NCBI GenBank assembly: GCA_005503215.1
Contig: SCNS01000032.1
Location: 1-33,807 of the forward strand
Length of the DNA: 33,807 nucleotides
Direction: 5' to 3'
Origin: Sphingomonadaceae bacterium 3R27C6
GTDB taxonomy: Bacteria > Pseudomonadota > Alphaproteobacteria > Sphingomonadales > Sphingomonadaceae
A program made the position numbers and the translations under genes. A model generated the notes under the pieces. It made no database searches. It was not told the DNA's origin and saw only the letters and a program-made list of their open reading frames with translations. Within the stretch, counting starts at the first letter, position 1, and every line of letters begins with the position of its first letter. Positions 1-7,024 of the stretch are shown here, piece after piece.

Positions 1-79
1 CAGGGCTGGATTCGAACCAGCGTACGGAAACCCGGGCAGATTTACAGTCTGCTGCCTTTAACCACTCGGCCACCTGTCC
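1..79 (-). tRNA. tRNA-Tyr (GUA), 3' end cut by window edge
   Basis: Read on the minus strand this folds as a class II tRNA. The 5' acceptor strand GGACAGG lies at 79-73, followed by the D-arm GTGGCCGAGTGGTTAAA. The anticodon stem-loop CAGACTGTAAATCTG carries GTA, then comes a long variable arm, and the T-arm GGTTCGAATCC lies near 8-18. The last three acceptor bases, the discriminator and CCA would lie before position 1. A long variable arm plus GTA anticodon is specific to bacterial tRNA-Tyr. Confidence 0.95.
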
Positions 80-158
80 ATTGGGGCCCGCTTTGGGAAG
101 CGGTCCAATGGCGAAACGAGGCTTGCCTGTCAATGCCAGTCATGGGAAAGGCGCGCGC

Positions 159-926
159 ATGAGACAATTTTCCCGTCATCGCCGCCCGCAGGGCCAGAAT
201 TCGCGCGGACAAGCCATCCGTTTCTGGGGCCGCCACGCCGTATTGGCCGCGCTCGCCAACCCCGAACGCACCGTCAAGCGCATCTGGGGCACGCGCGAAG
301 CGCTCGGCCAGCTCGACCTGCCGCCCGTCATTCCCATCTCTTACGCCGACGTCACCGACCTTGCGCGACTCGTCGCGCGCGACGCACCGCATCAAGGGCT
401 GGTGATCGAGGTCGACCCGCTCGAGGATGTTTTCCTCGGCGATCTGTTGCAGCAGGAGGTCGACGCCGACAGCAAGCGCCCGCTGATCGTCCTCGACCAG
501 GTCACCGACCCGCACAATATCGGCGCGGTGCTGCGCTCGGCGGCCGCTTTCGACGCCGCCGCGATCATCACGCAGGATCGCCACAGCCCGCCCGAAAGCG
601 GCGTCATCGCGCGCTCGGCGTCGGGCGCGCTCGAAATCGTCCCGTGGGTCCGCGTCGTCAACCTGTCGCGCGCGCTCGAGGAAATCGCCGAGGCGCAATA
701 TTGGCGCATCGGGCTGATGGGCGACACCGAAACGACGCTGGGCTCGACCCTCGACGGCAACCGCGTCGCGCTGGTGCTCGGTTCCGAAGGCGACGGGATG
801 CGCCACAATGTCATGGAGCATTGCGACGTGCTGGCAAAGCTGCCGATCTCGCCGCGGATGGAAAGCCTCAATATCTCGAACGCCGCGGCGATCGCGCTCT
901 ACGCGGTGGCGACGGCGCAAAGCTGA
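159..926 (+). CDS. rlmB: 23S rRNA 2'-O-ribose methyltransferase RlmB (TrmH/SpoU family)
   Basis: This is a SAM-dependent ribose methyltransferase of the SPOUT class, expected to methylate G2251 of 23S rRNA in the cytoplasm. The N-terminal substrate-binding part (FWGRHAVLAALANP) is followed by the three SpoU knot motifs: LDQVTDPHNIGAVLRSA (motif 1), LVLGSEGDGM (motif 2) and LPISPRMESLNISNAAAIA (motif 3), which form the trefoil-knot SAM site. Length is 255 aa, normal for RlmB. I chose the ATG at 159 because GGGAAAGG at 144-151 gives a well-spaced ribosome site. Earlier in-frame starts (TTG at 81, ATG at 108) would begin almost at the end of the divergent tRNA-Tyr and add a poorly structured extension. 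The gene is divergent from the tRNA and convergent with the ferredoxin. TrmH-family membership is certain; the exact target (RlmB versus another paralogue) is inferred. Confidence 0.92.
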   Translation: MRQFSRHRRPQGQNSRGQAIRFWGRHAVLAALANPERTVKRIWGTREALGQLDLPPVIPISYADVTDLARLVARDAPHQGLVIEVDPLEDVFLGDLLQQEVDADSKRPLIVLDQVTDPHNIGAVLRSAAAFDAAAIITQDRHSPPESGVIARSASGALEIVPWVRVVNLSRALEEIAEAQYWRIGLMGDTETTLGSTLDGNRVALVLGSEGDGMRHNVMEHCDVLAKLPISPRMESLNISNAAAIALYAVATAQS

Positions 927-930
927 TCGC

Positions 931-999
931 CATCCCAGCGAAAGCCGGGATCGCTCACGTTCTGAATAGACGATAGCCATCCCAGCTTTCGCTGGGATG
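931..999. repeat. Inverted repeat between rlmB and the ferredoxin gene
   Basis: CATCCCAGCGAAAGC (931-945) and its exact reverse complement GCTTTCGCTGGGATG (985-999) flank a 39-nt centre. The right half is also a self-contained hairpin (CATCCCAGC / GCTGGGATG around TTTC, 978-999). It lies in the 84-nt gap between two convergent genes, so it may help terminate transcription from both sides, although no U-run follows. It resembles the other short palindromic intergenic elements in this window. Confidence 0.7.
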
Positions 1000-1010
1000 A
1001 CGCGATCGCA

Positions 1011-1328
1011 TCAATCCTCCGCGGCGATCCGCACCTTCAGCCCGTCGAGCGCGTCGCTGAACGGCAGCTGGCACGACAGGCGCGAAGTGTCGTCGCGGTC
1101 GGTGGTCGAATCGAGCAGGTCGTTCTCGTCCTCGCTCATCGCGGGCAACTGGTCGGTCGCGCCGGCTTCGACATGGACGTGGCAGGTCGCGCACGAGCAG
1201 CAGCCGCCGCACAGCGCGAGCAGTTCGTCGAACCCGGCGTCGCGGATATTTTCCATCACCGTCAGGCTGGTGTCGCCCTCGATCTCATGCTCGGTTCCGT
1301 CGCGCGTCACGACAATCAGCTTGGCCAT
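1011..1328 (-). CDS. 2Fe-2S ferredoxin, adrenodoxin type
   Basis: A 105-aa soluble electron carrier. Cluster ligands follow the vertebrate/ISC ferredoxin spacing: C40-x5-C46-x2-C49 in LCGGCCSCATCHV, and C86 in RLSCQLP. The intervening acidic stretch (SEDENDLLD) is the usual face for partner binding. The start is the ATG at 1328, giving the standard MAKLIVV beginning; in-frame codons upstream (to 1382) only add an unlikely leader. Such sphingomonad ferredoxins can supply electrons to cytochrome P450s or to Fe-S assembly. No isc genes or P450 lie nearby, so the partner is unknown. The gene is convergent with rlmB and divergent from the DNA glycosylase, with about 100 bp between the two start codons. 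Confidence 0.93.
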   Translation of the reverse strand: MAKLIVVTRDGTEHEIEGDTSLTVMENIRDAGFDELLALCGGCCSCATCHVHVEAGATDQLPAMSEDENDLLDSTTDRDDTSRLSCQLPFSDALDGLKVRIAAED

Positions 1329-1429
1329 GCTAGTCCCCATATCTTCGATGTTGGTGGCGCTATGTCGCGCGTTGCTTGTCAAATCAAGCGTTGCTATTGG
1401 CTACCCAAGGAACAAAAGGAGAATATAGG

Positions 1430-2047
1430 ATGGGTCTCAGCCAGCAGCAGCTGAACGCGGGAATCGATGCGCTCGCGGCGCAGGATTCCAATTTCGCGCG
1501 CGCGCTCGGCAATGTCGGCTATCCCGAGCCCCGCATTCGCGAGCGAGGCTACGCCACGCTGCTGCGCACCATCGTCGGCCAACAGGTCAGCGTCGCCGCC
1601 GCCAACTCGATCTGGAACAAGCTCGAAGCGCAGTTCGGCGAGGGCTGTCCGGCCGAAACGGTCGCCGCCGCCGACTTCGACACGCTGCGCGCGTGCGGCC
1701 TGTCGGGGCAGAAACAAGGCTATGCCAAAAGCCTCGCGCAGCTGATCCTCGACGGCGAGCTCCAGTTCGACTCGCTGCCCGCCGACGACGAGGAGGCGAT
1801 CGCGCTGCTCACGCGCGTCAAGGGCATCGGCCGCTGGTCGGCCGAAATCTACCTCCTCTTCGCCGAAGGACGCCCCGATATCTGGCCCGCGGGCGACCTC
1901 GCGGTGCAGGAAGCCGTCGGCCGCATCTTCCAGCTCGGCGCGCGGCCGAGCGAGAAACAGGCGCGCGAACTGGCGGAGGCCTGGCGCCCGCATCGCGGAT
2001 CCGCGGCGATCTTCAGCTGGCATTGCTATAATATGGACGTGATCTGA
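1430..2047 (+). CDS. DNA-3-methyladenine glycosylase II-like protein (HhH-GPD superfamily)
   Basis: A base-excision repair enzyme that removes alkylated purines from DNA. The 205-aa protein shows the superfamily core: TIVGQQVSVAAA (about 47-58), the helix-hairpin-helix LTRVKGIGRWSAE (about 127-139), and the catalytic Asp in PAGDLAV (D156). The length fits the short AlkA/Mag1 group, which lacks the N-terminal domain of E. coli AlkA. The start at 1430 is preceded by AAAGGAGAAT (1415-1424); the upstream in-frame ATG at 1376 lacks such a site. It is divergent from the ferredoxin. Substrate range cannot be read from the sequence. Membership of HhH-GPD is near certain, and the alkylated-base assignment is likely. 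Confidence 0.9.
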   Translation: MGLSQQQLNAGIDALAAQDSNFARALGNVGYPEPRIRERGYATLLRTIVGQQVSVAAANSIWNKLEAQFGEGCPAETVAAADFDTLRACGLSGQKQGYAKSLAQLILDGELQFDSLPADDEEAIALLTRVKGIGRWSAEIYLLFAEGRPDIWPAGDLAVQEAVGRIFQLGARPSEKQARELAEAWRPHRGSAAIFSWHCYNMDVI

Positions 2048-2054
2048 TCATATC

Positions 2055-2130
2055 GTCGCCCCCGCGAAGGCGGGGGCCGCTGGCAACCTTGCACTACACT
2101 GATAGCGGCCCCCGCCTTCGCGGGGGCGAC
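2055..2130. repeat. Long perfect inverted repeat (REP-like element)
   Basis: The arm 2055-2081 (starting GTCGCCCCCGCGAAGGCGGG) is repeated exactly as its reverse complement at 2104-2130, with a 22-nt centre, so 27 bp can pair. Each arm also contains the small palindrome CCCGCGAAGGCGGG / CCCGCCTTCGCGGG. The same core occurs at 4372-4444 and, cut by the edge, at 33791-33807, so this is a dispersed intergenic repeat family. It sits between the convergent glycosylase and tig genes. Confidence 0.9.
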
Positions 2131-2137
2131 GAGATAC

Positions 2138-2177
2138 AAAAAAAGGCCGGGTGGAGCATCCTCCACCCGGCCTTTTT
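2138..2177 (-). terminator. Intrinsic terminator downstream of tig (bidirectional)
   Basis: GGCCGGGTGGAG (2145-2156) and CTCCACCCGGCC (2161-2172) form a perfect 12-bp stem with a CATC loop, flanked by A7 on the left and T5 on the right. Read on the minus strand it gives a GC-rich hairpin followed by a run of T's, 20 nt after the tig stop codon. In the plus direction it could also stop transcripts from the glycosylase gene. Confidence 0.93.
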
Positions 2178-2196
2178 GTTGATCGTCAGCCGAAGC

Positions 2197-3798
2197 TTAT
2201 TTCTTCGCCGCAGCCTTCTTGGCCGGAGCCTTGGCGGGCTTGTCTTCGGCCGCCTTCGCCGGAGCAGCCTTCTTCGCAGCAGCGGGCTTTTCTTCCGCCT
2301 TGGTTTCGGCCTTCTTGGCCGGCGCCTTCTTGGCGGGAGCTTCCTCGGCCTTGGCTTCTTCCTTCACCGCGTCCTTCTTGGCGGCCGGCTTCTTTGCGGC
2401 AGCCTTCTTGGCGGGCTTGTGGTCGTGGTCATGGTCGTGGCCGCAGCCCGGACCATGGACGTGGCCATCATCATCGGCTTCGATCGCGGCTTCGATCTCT
2501 TCGCGCGTAACTTCGCGGTCGCTGATCTCGGCCTTTTCGAACAGGAAGTCGACGACCTTGTCTTCATACAGCGGGGCGCGGAGCTGCGCCGCGGCGAGCG
2601 CGTCCTGCTGCACATATTCGATAAAGCGCGTGCGATCTTCGGGGCGGTACTGCTGCGCCGCCTGCGCGATCAGACGCGACATTTCCTGGTTCGACACCTG
2701 GACGCCATGCGCCTGGCCGATTTCCGAGAGGAGCAGGCCGAGGCGGACGCGGCGCACCGCGATCGCGCGGTAATCGTCGCGGTCGTTCTCGAGTTCGGCC
2801 TTCGCCGCTTCGGGATCTTCCTCGTGGCTGACTTCATGCTCGAGCTGCTGCCAGATCTGGTTGAACTCGGCCTCGACCATCGTCGGCGGCACGTCGAAAT
2901 CGTGCGCGGCGGCGAGCTGGTCGAGCAGCTTGCGCTTCATATAGGTGCGCGTCAGGCCGTTCAGTTCCTGCTCGACCTGGTCTTTCATCAGCTCTTTCAG
3001 CTTGTCGAGGCTTTCGAGGCCAAGCGTCTTGGCGAACTCGTCGTCGATCTTCGACGCGGCCGGAACCTTCACTTCCTTCACCGTCACGGCGAATTCGGCG
3101 GGCTGGCCCTTCAGGTCCGCAACCGGATAATCGTCGGGGAAGCTGACCTTCAGCACCTTTTCGTCGCCGACCTTGACGCCGACCAGCTGGTCTTCAAAGC
3201 CCGGGATCAGCTGACCCGAACCGATTTCGACCGCCATGTCCTCGCCCGTGCCGCCGTCGAAGGCGACGCCGTCGACGCTGCCGGCGAAGTCGATGATGAC
3301 CTGGTCGCCGGTGGCGGCCTTCTTGGTCTTCGGCGCTTCTTCGAAGCGCTTCATCTGCGCCGCGAATTCCTCGATCTTGGCCATCACGGCCTTGTCGTCG
3401 GCGGGAACGGTCAGGCGTTCGAGCTTCAGGCCGTCGATCGACGGCGTCGCGATCTCGGGCAGCACTTCGAGGCTGACGGTCAGTTCGGCATCCTTGCCGG
3501 CTTCATAGCCTTCGTCGAGCGACACGGCGGGCTGCAGCGCCGGGCGAAGCTTTTCCTTCGCCATCAGGTCGCGCACGCCGGCGTCGATCGCCTTGTTGAG
3601 CGCGTCGGCGGAGAGCGCCGGGCCGTGCATCTTGCGGATCAGGTTCGGCGGCACCTTGCCGGGGCGGAAGCCGGGCATGCGGACGGTCGGGGCGATGCTC
3701 TTCACCTCGTCGTCGACGCGTGCGTCGATATCCTTGGCGGTGATGGTCACGCGATATTCGCGCTTCAGGCCTTCGTTCAGCGTTTCGACGGTCTTCAT
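2197..3798 (-). CDS. tig: Trigger factor with His-rich and Lys/Ala-rich C-terminal tail
   Basis: A ribosome-associated chaperone and peptidyl-prolyl isomerase that shields nascent chains at the exit tunnel. The N-terminal ribosome-binding signature is GFRPGKVP (43-50). The FKBP-type domain follows (about 150-235: GDQVIIDFAGSVDG, LIPGFEDQLVG), and then the helical chaperone domain with DVPPTMVEAEF. The start is the ATG at 3798 (MKTVETLNEG), the family's normal beginning, preceded by AAGG; the open frame upstream runs into tRNA-Leu and is not coding. At 533 aa it is roughly 80-90 residues longer than usual. The excess is a His cluster (HVHGPGCGHDHDHDH, 446-460) followed by a roughly 70-residue tail built almost wholly of Lys, Ala, Pro and Glu (461-533). 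clpP does not follow. tRNA-Leu lies 88 nt upstream on the same strand, so a shared transcript is possible. Confidence 0.97.
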   Translation of the reverse strand: MKTVETLNEGLKREYRVTITAKDIDARVDDEVKSIAPTVRMPGFRPGKVPPNLIRKMHGPALSADALNKAIDAGVRDLMAKEKLRPALQPAVSLDEGYEAGKDAELTVSLEVLPEIATPSIDGLKLERLTVPADDKAVMAKIEEFAAQMKRFEEAPKTKKAATGDQVIIDFAGSVDGVAFDGGTGEDMAVEIGSGQLIPGFEDQLVGVKVGDEKVLKVSFPDDYPVADLKGQPAEFAVTVKEVKVPAASKIDDEFAKTLGLESLDKLKELMKDQVEQELNGLTRTYMKRKLLDQLAAAHDFDVPPTMVEAEFNQIWQQLEHEVSHEEDPEAAKAELENDRDDYRAIAVRRVRLGLLLSEIGQAHGVQVSNQEMSRLIAQAAQQYRPEDRTRFIEYVQQDALAAAQLRAPLYEDKVVDFLFEKAEISDREVTREEIEAAIEADDDGHVHGPGCGHDHDHDHKPAKKAAAKKPAAKKDAVKEEAKAEEAPAKKAPAKKAETKAEEKPAAAKKAAPAKAAEDKPAKAPAKKAAAKK

Positions 3799-3834
3799 TG
3801 CCTTGGTCTTATCCTTGCTCAAAATCTCGTATCG

Positions 3835-3857
3835 AACCCCGCCGGAGCGGCGGAGTT
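3835..3857 (-). other. Hairpin between tRNA-Leu and tig
   Basis: AACCCCGCCG / CGGCGGAGTT around a GAG loop pairs at 9 of 10 positions. It lies between the 3' end of tRNA-Leu and the tig start, on the shared strand. There is no T-run directly after it in the minus direction, so it may mark tRNA 3' processing or partial termination. Its function is not shown. Confidence 0.5.
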
Positions 3858-3885
3858 CCCCATGATCCCGGCCTGCATTGCAGAT

Positions 3886-3970
3886 TGGTGCGGGCGAAGG
3901 GACTCGAACCCCCACATCTTGCGATACTGGTACCTAAAACCAGCGCGTCTACCAATTCCGCCACGCCCGC
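3886..3970 (-). tRNA. tRNA-Leu (UAG), CCA encoded
   Basis: On the minus strand the acceptor arms GCGGGCG (3970-3964) and CGCCCGC (3896-3890) pair. The D-arm is TGGCGGAATTGGTAGACGC. The anticodon stem CTGGT / ACCAG encloses TTTAGGT, giving anticodon TAG. A long variable arm (TATCGCAAGATGT) and the T-arm GGGGGTTCGAGTCCC follow. The discriminator A and CCA are encoded at 3889-3886. It is a complete class II tRNA of 85 nt including CCA. Confidence 0.97.
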
Positions 3971-4034
3971 AGGTGTTTTCGGCCGGGTGCACGAAATCGC
4001 GCGCTGCCGCGCACGCCCGTGCGGGCCGCGCGGG

Positions 4035-4062
4035 GCTATAGCAGACGCGTGGCCGAGGGCAA
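4035..4062 (-). promoter_or_regulatory. Possible promoter of tRNA-Leu
   Basis: On the minus strand TTGCCC (4062-4057) and TATAGC (4040-4035) are separated by 16 nt, a loose fit to a housekeeping sigma promoter. The tRNA 5' end lies 64 nt downstream of the -10 element. The match is modest and rests on position and pattern only. Confidence 0.3.
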
Positions 4063-4114
4063 GGGGCACAAAGCCCCCCGTTCCGCAGGCGGAACATGCT
4101 TGGCGCCCGTGGCC

Positions 4115-4139
4115 GGAACATGCGCCGCGCCCGTTCGTT
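4115..4139 (+). promoter_or_regulatory. Candidate EcfG (general stress sigma factor) promoter
   Basis: GGAAC (4115-4119), a 16-nt spacer and CGTT (4136-4139) match the promoter form recognised by the alphaproteobacterial general stress sigma factor EcfG (GGAAC, 16-17 nt, CGTT). It lies 22 nt before the start codon at 4162, leaving a short leader that contains the ribosome site AAGGAG (4149-4154). A second GGAAC at 4091 has no CGTT at the right distance. Confidence 0.6.
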
Positions 4140-4161
4140 GGTTGATCCAAGGAGAAAGACC

Positions 4162-4359
4162 ATGGCCAGCAGCCCCGACCCGCTTCCCAAGCCGAAACCC
4201 GACACGATCGAACCGCAATCGCCCCCCGAAAAGCCGGTACAACCCACCCCGCAGGAGGACCCCGCCGGCCAGCCAACCGAAATCCCCGGCAGCCCGGGCG
4301 GCGGCGACATCGACGAGCCCGGCCGCGGGCCGGACGAGGTGCCGCCGCAGCAGGTTTAG
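4162..4359 (+). CDS. Small Pro-rich hypothetical protein, probably stress-induced
   Basis: A 65-aa acidic, Pro-rich protein (PLPKPKPDTIEP, QSPPEKPVQPTPQ, GGGDIDEPGRGPDEVPP) without a signal peptide, membrane segment or Cys. It is probably disordered. I do not recognise a domain and cannot give a function. The start at 4162 is well supported by AAGGAGAAAGACC immediately upstream. In-frame codons further upstream (ATG at 4096) lie before the candidate stress promoter and are less likely. The gene stands alone between the divergent tRNA-Leu and a downstream inverted repeat that could end its transcript. The promoter context suggests membership of the general stress regulon; that is an inference. 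Confidence 0.7.
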   Translation: MASSPDPLPKPKPDTIEPQSPPEKPVQPTPQEDPAGQPTEIPGSPGGGDIDEPGRGPDEVPPQQV

Positions 4360-4371
4360 AGGCCCCTTCCC

Positions 4372-4444
4372 TCGTCATTCCCGCGAAGGCGGGAATCCCG
4401 CTTTTGCTACATTTGCGGGATTCCCGCCTTCGCGGGAATGACGA
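4372..4444. repeat. 30-bp perfect inverted repeat (REP-like element)
   Basis: The arm 4372-4401 (starting TCGTCATTCCCGCGAAGGCG) returns as its exact reverse complement at 4415-4444, around a 13-nt centre. The CCCGCGAAGGCGGG core is shared with the element at 2055-2130, and the TCGTCATTCCCGCGAA start is shared with the truncated copy at 33791. It lies between the Pro-rich protein gene and the amidohydrolase gene. The hairpin could terminate or protect the upstream transcript. Confidence 0.93.
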
Positions 4445-4517
4445 AGGTTAGATTGCTCAGGAATACTTGACCTCTCGCCTCACCCTCCGCACGATGCGCC
4501 GCAGGGGAGAGAGAAAT

Positions 4518-6203
4518 ATGAGATTCACCGCCGCCATCGCATTGAGCCTGGCAACCACCACTACCGTCGCCACCGCGCAGGAAACCACCCTCTACCGCGG
4601 CGGCCCGATCGTCACGATGGACGGCGACACCCCGCAAACCGTCGAGGCGGTCGTCACGCGCGGCGACCGCATCGCCTTTGCGGGAACCGAAAAACAGGCC
4701 CGCAAGGCGGCCGGCAAGGACGCGGCGGTCCGCGATCTCAACGGCGCCACCCTCCTCCCCGGCTTCATCGACGCCCATTCCCATTTCACCCTTGCAACGA
4801 TGATGGCGGGCGGGCTCGACCTGCGCGATGGCGGCGGGCCGCCGGTAACCGACATCGCGGGCCTGCAAGCCGCTATCCGCGATCATGTCGCCGCGCGCAC
4901 GCTCCCCAAGGATGGCTGGGTCGTCGTCTGGCAATATGATCATGAAACGCTCGCGGAAAAGCGGCACATCACCCGCGCCGAACTCGACGCGGTGGCCAGC
5001 GACCGGCCGATCGTCGTCTTTCACGTCTCGCTGCACGGCGCCGTCGCGAACAGCGCCGCGCTGGCCGCCGCGGGCATCGACGAAAGCACGCCCGTTCCGC
5101 CCGGCGCGATGATCTTGCGCGACGACAGGGGCAAGCTGAACGGCGTCCTCCTCGAAAAGGCGATGTTCATCCTCCTCGCCAAGCTGCCGCAGCCCAGCGC
5201 CGAGCAGAAGCTCGCGGCGCTCGACGCGGCGCAGGACCGCTATTTCGCCGAGGGCTACACCCACGCGCAGGACGGTGCGACACAGCGCCCCGACATCGCG
5301 TTCCTGACCAGCCCCGCGGCGCGCGAACGGCTCAAGATCGATCTCGCGCTGCTCCCCGTCTACACCGAGCTCGACGCGCTGCTCGCTGGCCCCGACCGCA
5401 AATTCGGCGTCTATCAGGACCATGTGAAATTGCAGGGGATCAAGTTCATCCTCGACGGATCGGTGCAGGCCCGCACCGGCTATTTTACCCGCGACTATGC
5501 GCGCGGCAGCCCCGCCGGCGATCACCCCTGGCACGGTCACCCCGGCATGTCGGACGCGGAATTTCTCGGCCTGGCGCGCAAGGCCCACGACCGCGGCTGG
5601 CAGCTCTTCGTCCACGCCAATGGCGACGCCGCGATCGACATGGCGATCAAGGGCTTCGACGCGCTCGGGATCAAGGCGGCCGACAACCGCCGCCCGGTCG
5701 TCATCCATTCGCAGTTCCAGCGCCGCGACCAGCTTCCCGCCTACGCCCGGATAGGTGTCGGCCCCGCCTATTTCTCGAACCACGCCTGGTACTGGGCCGA
5801 CGTCCACCGCACCAACTTTCCGGCGGAGGTCGTCGATTTCATCAGCCCCTTCCGCTCGGCGCGCGCCGCGGGACTCATCGCGTCGAACCACAGCGACTAC
5901 AGCGTCACCCCGCTCGACACGCGCTTCATGCTCTGGACGTCGATGGCGCGCGTTTCGCCGACCGGCGTCGTCAGCGGCGCGGGCGAGCGCCTCAACGCCT
6001 ATGAAGCGCTCCAGGCGCTCACCACCGGTCCCGCCTGGCAGGCGTTCGAAGAAGATCGCAAGGGCCGCATCAAAGCGGGCCTGCTCGCCGATTTCGTCAT
6101 CCTCGACAAGAACCCGCTGACCACGCCCGTCGATGACATCAAGTCGATCAAGGTGCGCGAAACAATCAAGGAGGGACGCAGCGTCTGGCGCGCGAACTTC
6201 TGA
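4518..6203 (+). CDS. Exported amidohydrolase, YtcJ-like (amidohydro_3)
   Basis: A 561-aa metal-dependent hydrolase of the amidohydrolase superfamily. A Sec signal peptide covers about residues 1-20 (MRFTAAIALSLATTTTVATA, cleavage near AQ), so it should act in the periplasm. The metal-site HxH is in LPGFIDAHSHF. Downstream come an HGAVANSAAL segment, DGSVQARTGYF, HANGDAAIDMAI, and the catalytic Asp region SNHSDYSVTPLD. The C-terminal strand GLLADFVILDKNPL is typical of the family. The start at 4518 follows GGGGAGAGAG; the TTG at 4467 would put residues ahead of the signal peptide. Family members act on amides, ureas or formamides; the substrate cannot be inferred. The next gene starts 53 nt later on the same strand. 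Confidence 0.9.
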   Translation: MRFTAAIALSLATTTTVATAQETTLYRGGPIVTMDGDTPQTVEAVVTRGDRIAFAGTEKQARKAAGKDAAVRDLNGATLLPGFIDAHSHFTLATMMAGGLDLRDGGGPPVTDIAGLQAAIRDHVAARTLPKDGWVVVWQYDHETLAEKRHITRAELDAVASDRPIVVFHVSLHGAVANSAALAAAGIDESTPVPPGAMILRDDRGKLNGVLLEKAMFILLAKLPQPSAEQKLAALDAAQDRYFAEGYTHAQDGATQRPDIAFLTSPAARERLKIDLALLPVYTELDALLAGPDRKFGVYQDHVKLQGIKFILDGSVQARTGYFTRDYARGSPAGDHPWHGHPGMSDAEFLGLARKAHDRGWQLFVHANGDAAIDMAIKGFDALGIKAADNRRPVVIHSQFQRRDQLPAYARIGVGPAYFSNHAWYWADVHRTNFPAEVVDFISPFRSARAAGLIASNHSDYSVTPLDTRFMLWTSMARVSPTGVVSGAGERLNAYEALQALTTGPAWQAFEEDRKGRIKAGLLADFVILDKNPLTTPVDDIKSIKVRETIKEGRSVWRANF

Positions 6204-6256
6204 CGCGATATCATTGCAATGGCGGGGTTACCCCCGCCGCAGCAGGGGTCTTTGTC

Positions 6257-7024
6257 ATGCGTCGCTATTTCACGCTTCTCCTCGTCACCGCCGCGCTTCC
6301 CGCGCCGGCCTTCGCCCAGTCGGCACCCGACGTCGCCGACCTCGCCGGCGCCCGCGCGGCGGGCGGCGAGACCCAATTGCTCGCGCGCGGCTATGTCTCG
6401 CGCCATTCGACCACCGTCGGCGAACAACGCTATACCTTCTGGTGGAACCAGCGCCTCGGCCGCTGCCTCTCGGTCTCCACGATCGACGGCCGCTATGGCG
6501 TGCTGATCGCGGTGCCCGCCGAAAATTGCGACAACGGCCCGCCGCGCGACGCCTATGCAGCGCAACAACACGCCTATGATCGCCCCGCCGAAACGGGCTA
6601 TCGTGACCCGAACTCGCTCGTGCTTGTCTGCTATGGCGCGGGCACCCGCCCCACGGTCACCAGCAAACCGACCTACAAATGGAATCCGTGGAACCATAAA
6701 TGGGAATGGAGCACCGAGGTCGGCAATACCGCGCAGGGCTTCACCAGCGACGTCCAGATCGAACTCTATGGCGATCAGGGCCGCATCCATCTGGGGCCAA
6801 AGCTCGTCGCGCCGATCCACAGCGGCGACGATCATGGCTGGTGGGACCTCGATAACCTCGTCGTCACCCCCGACCGGATCACCGCAAGTTACCGGATCAA
6901 CGGCCTCAACAAGCCGAAACTGACGGTCGACCGCCGTTCGGGCCGCATCACGATCAACGCGATCACCAATTTCTCGGGCCAGTGCGACAGCGGCGACTGG
7001 GCAGCCGGCACGCGGCGCTTCTAG
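6257..7024 (+). CDS. Exported hypothetical protein
   Basis: 255 aa with a clear signal peptide (MRRYFTLLLVTAALPAPAFA, cleavage before QSAPD). No domain is recognised. The mature part is rich in Trp, Tyr and aromatic pairs (YTFWWNQRLGRCLSVS, YKWNPWNHKWEW, DDHGWWDLDN) and has four Cys (in GRCLSV, ENCDN, LVCYG, GQCDS), enough for two periplasmic disulfides. The pattern suggests a beta-rich secreted protein. The middle phrase on an RIHLGPKLVAPIHSGDDHGWW-like segment is followed by a repeated strand pattern ending in TNFSGQCDSGDW. Its TAG stop overlaps the stop of the convergent amidohydrolase by four bases (CTAG, 7021-7024). It may be cotranscribed with the preceding amidohydrolase, 53 nt away. 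Function unknown. Confidence 0.85.
   Translation: MRRYFTLLLVTAALPAPAFAQSAPDVADLAGARAAGGETQLLARGYVSRHSTTVGEQRYTFWWNQRLGRCLSVSTIDGRYGVLIAVPAENCDNGPPRDAYAAQQHAYDRPAETGYRDPNSLVLVCYGAGTRPTVTSKPTYKWNPWNHKWEWSTEVGNTAQGFTSDVQIELYGDQGRIHLGPKLVAPIHSGDDHGWWDLDNLVVTPDRITASYRINGLNKPKLTVDRRSGRITINAITNFSGQCDSGDWAAGTRRF

Noticed and set aside
81..158. Earlier starts (TTG at 81, ATG at 108) for rlmB
   Set aside because: They would begin at the edge of the divergent tRNA-Tyr, lack a ribosome site and add residues not typical of RlmB.
3799..3915. N-terminal extension of trigger factor
   Set aside because: It translates the region of the hairpin and the 3' end of tRNA-Leu; trigger factor normally starts at MKTVETLNEG-like sequence.
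2089..4041. 650-codon open frame on the plus strand opposite tig
   Set aside because: It lies fully antisense to a clear trigger factor gene and runs through tRNA-Leu. Its Arg/Leu-rich, repetitive product is what GC-rich codon bias produces on the opposite strand.
4091..4123. Direct repeat GGAACATGC (4091-4099 and 4115-4123) as a tandem operator
   Set aside because: The second copy is better explained as the -35 of the EcfG-like promoter, and the first has no matching -10; two copies of nine bases are weak evidence.
4407..5891. 494-codon open frame opposite the YtcJ-like amidohydrolase
   Set aside because: The product is Arg/Asp/Gly/Val-rich without domains, and the plus-strand gene has a signal peptide and metal motifs.
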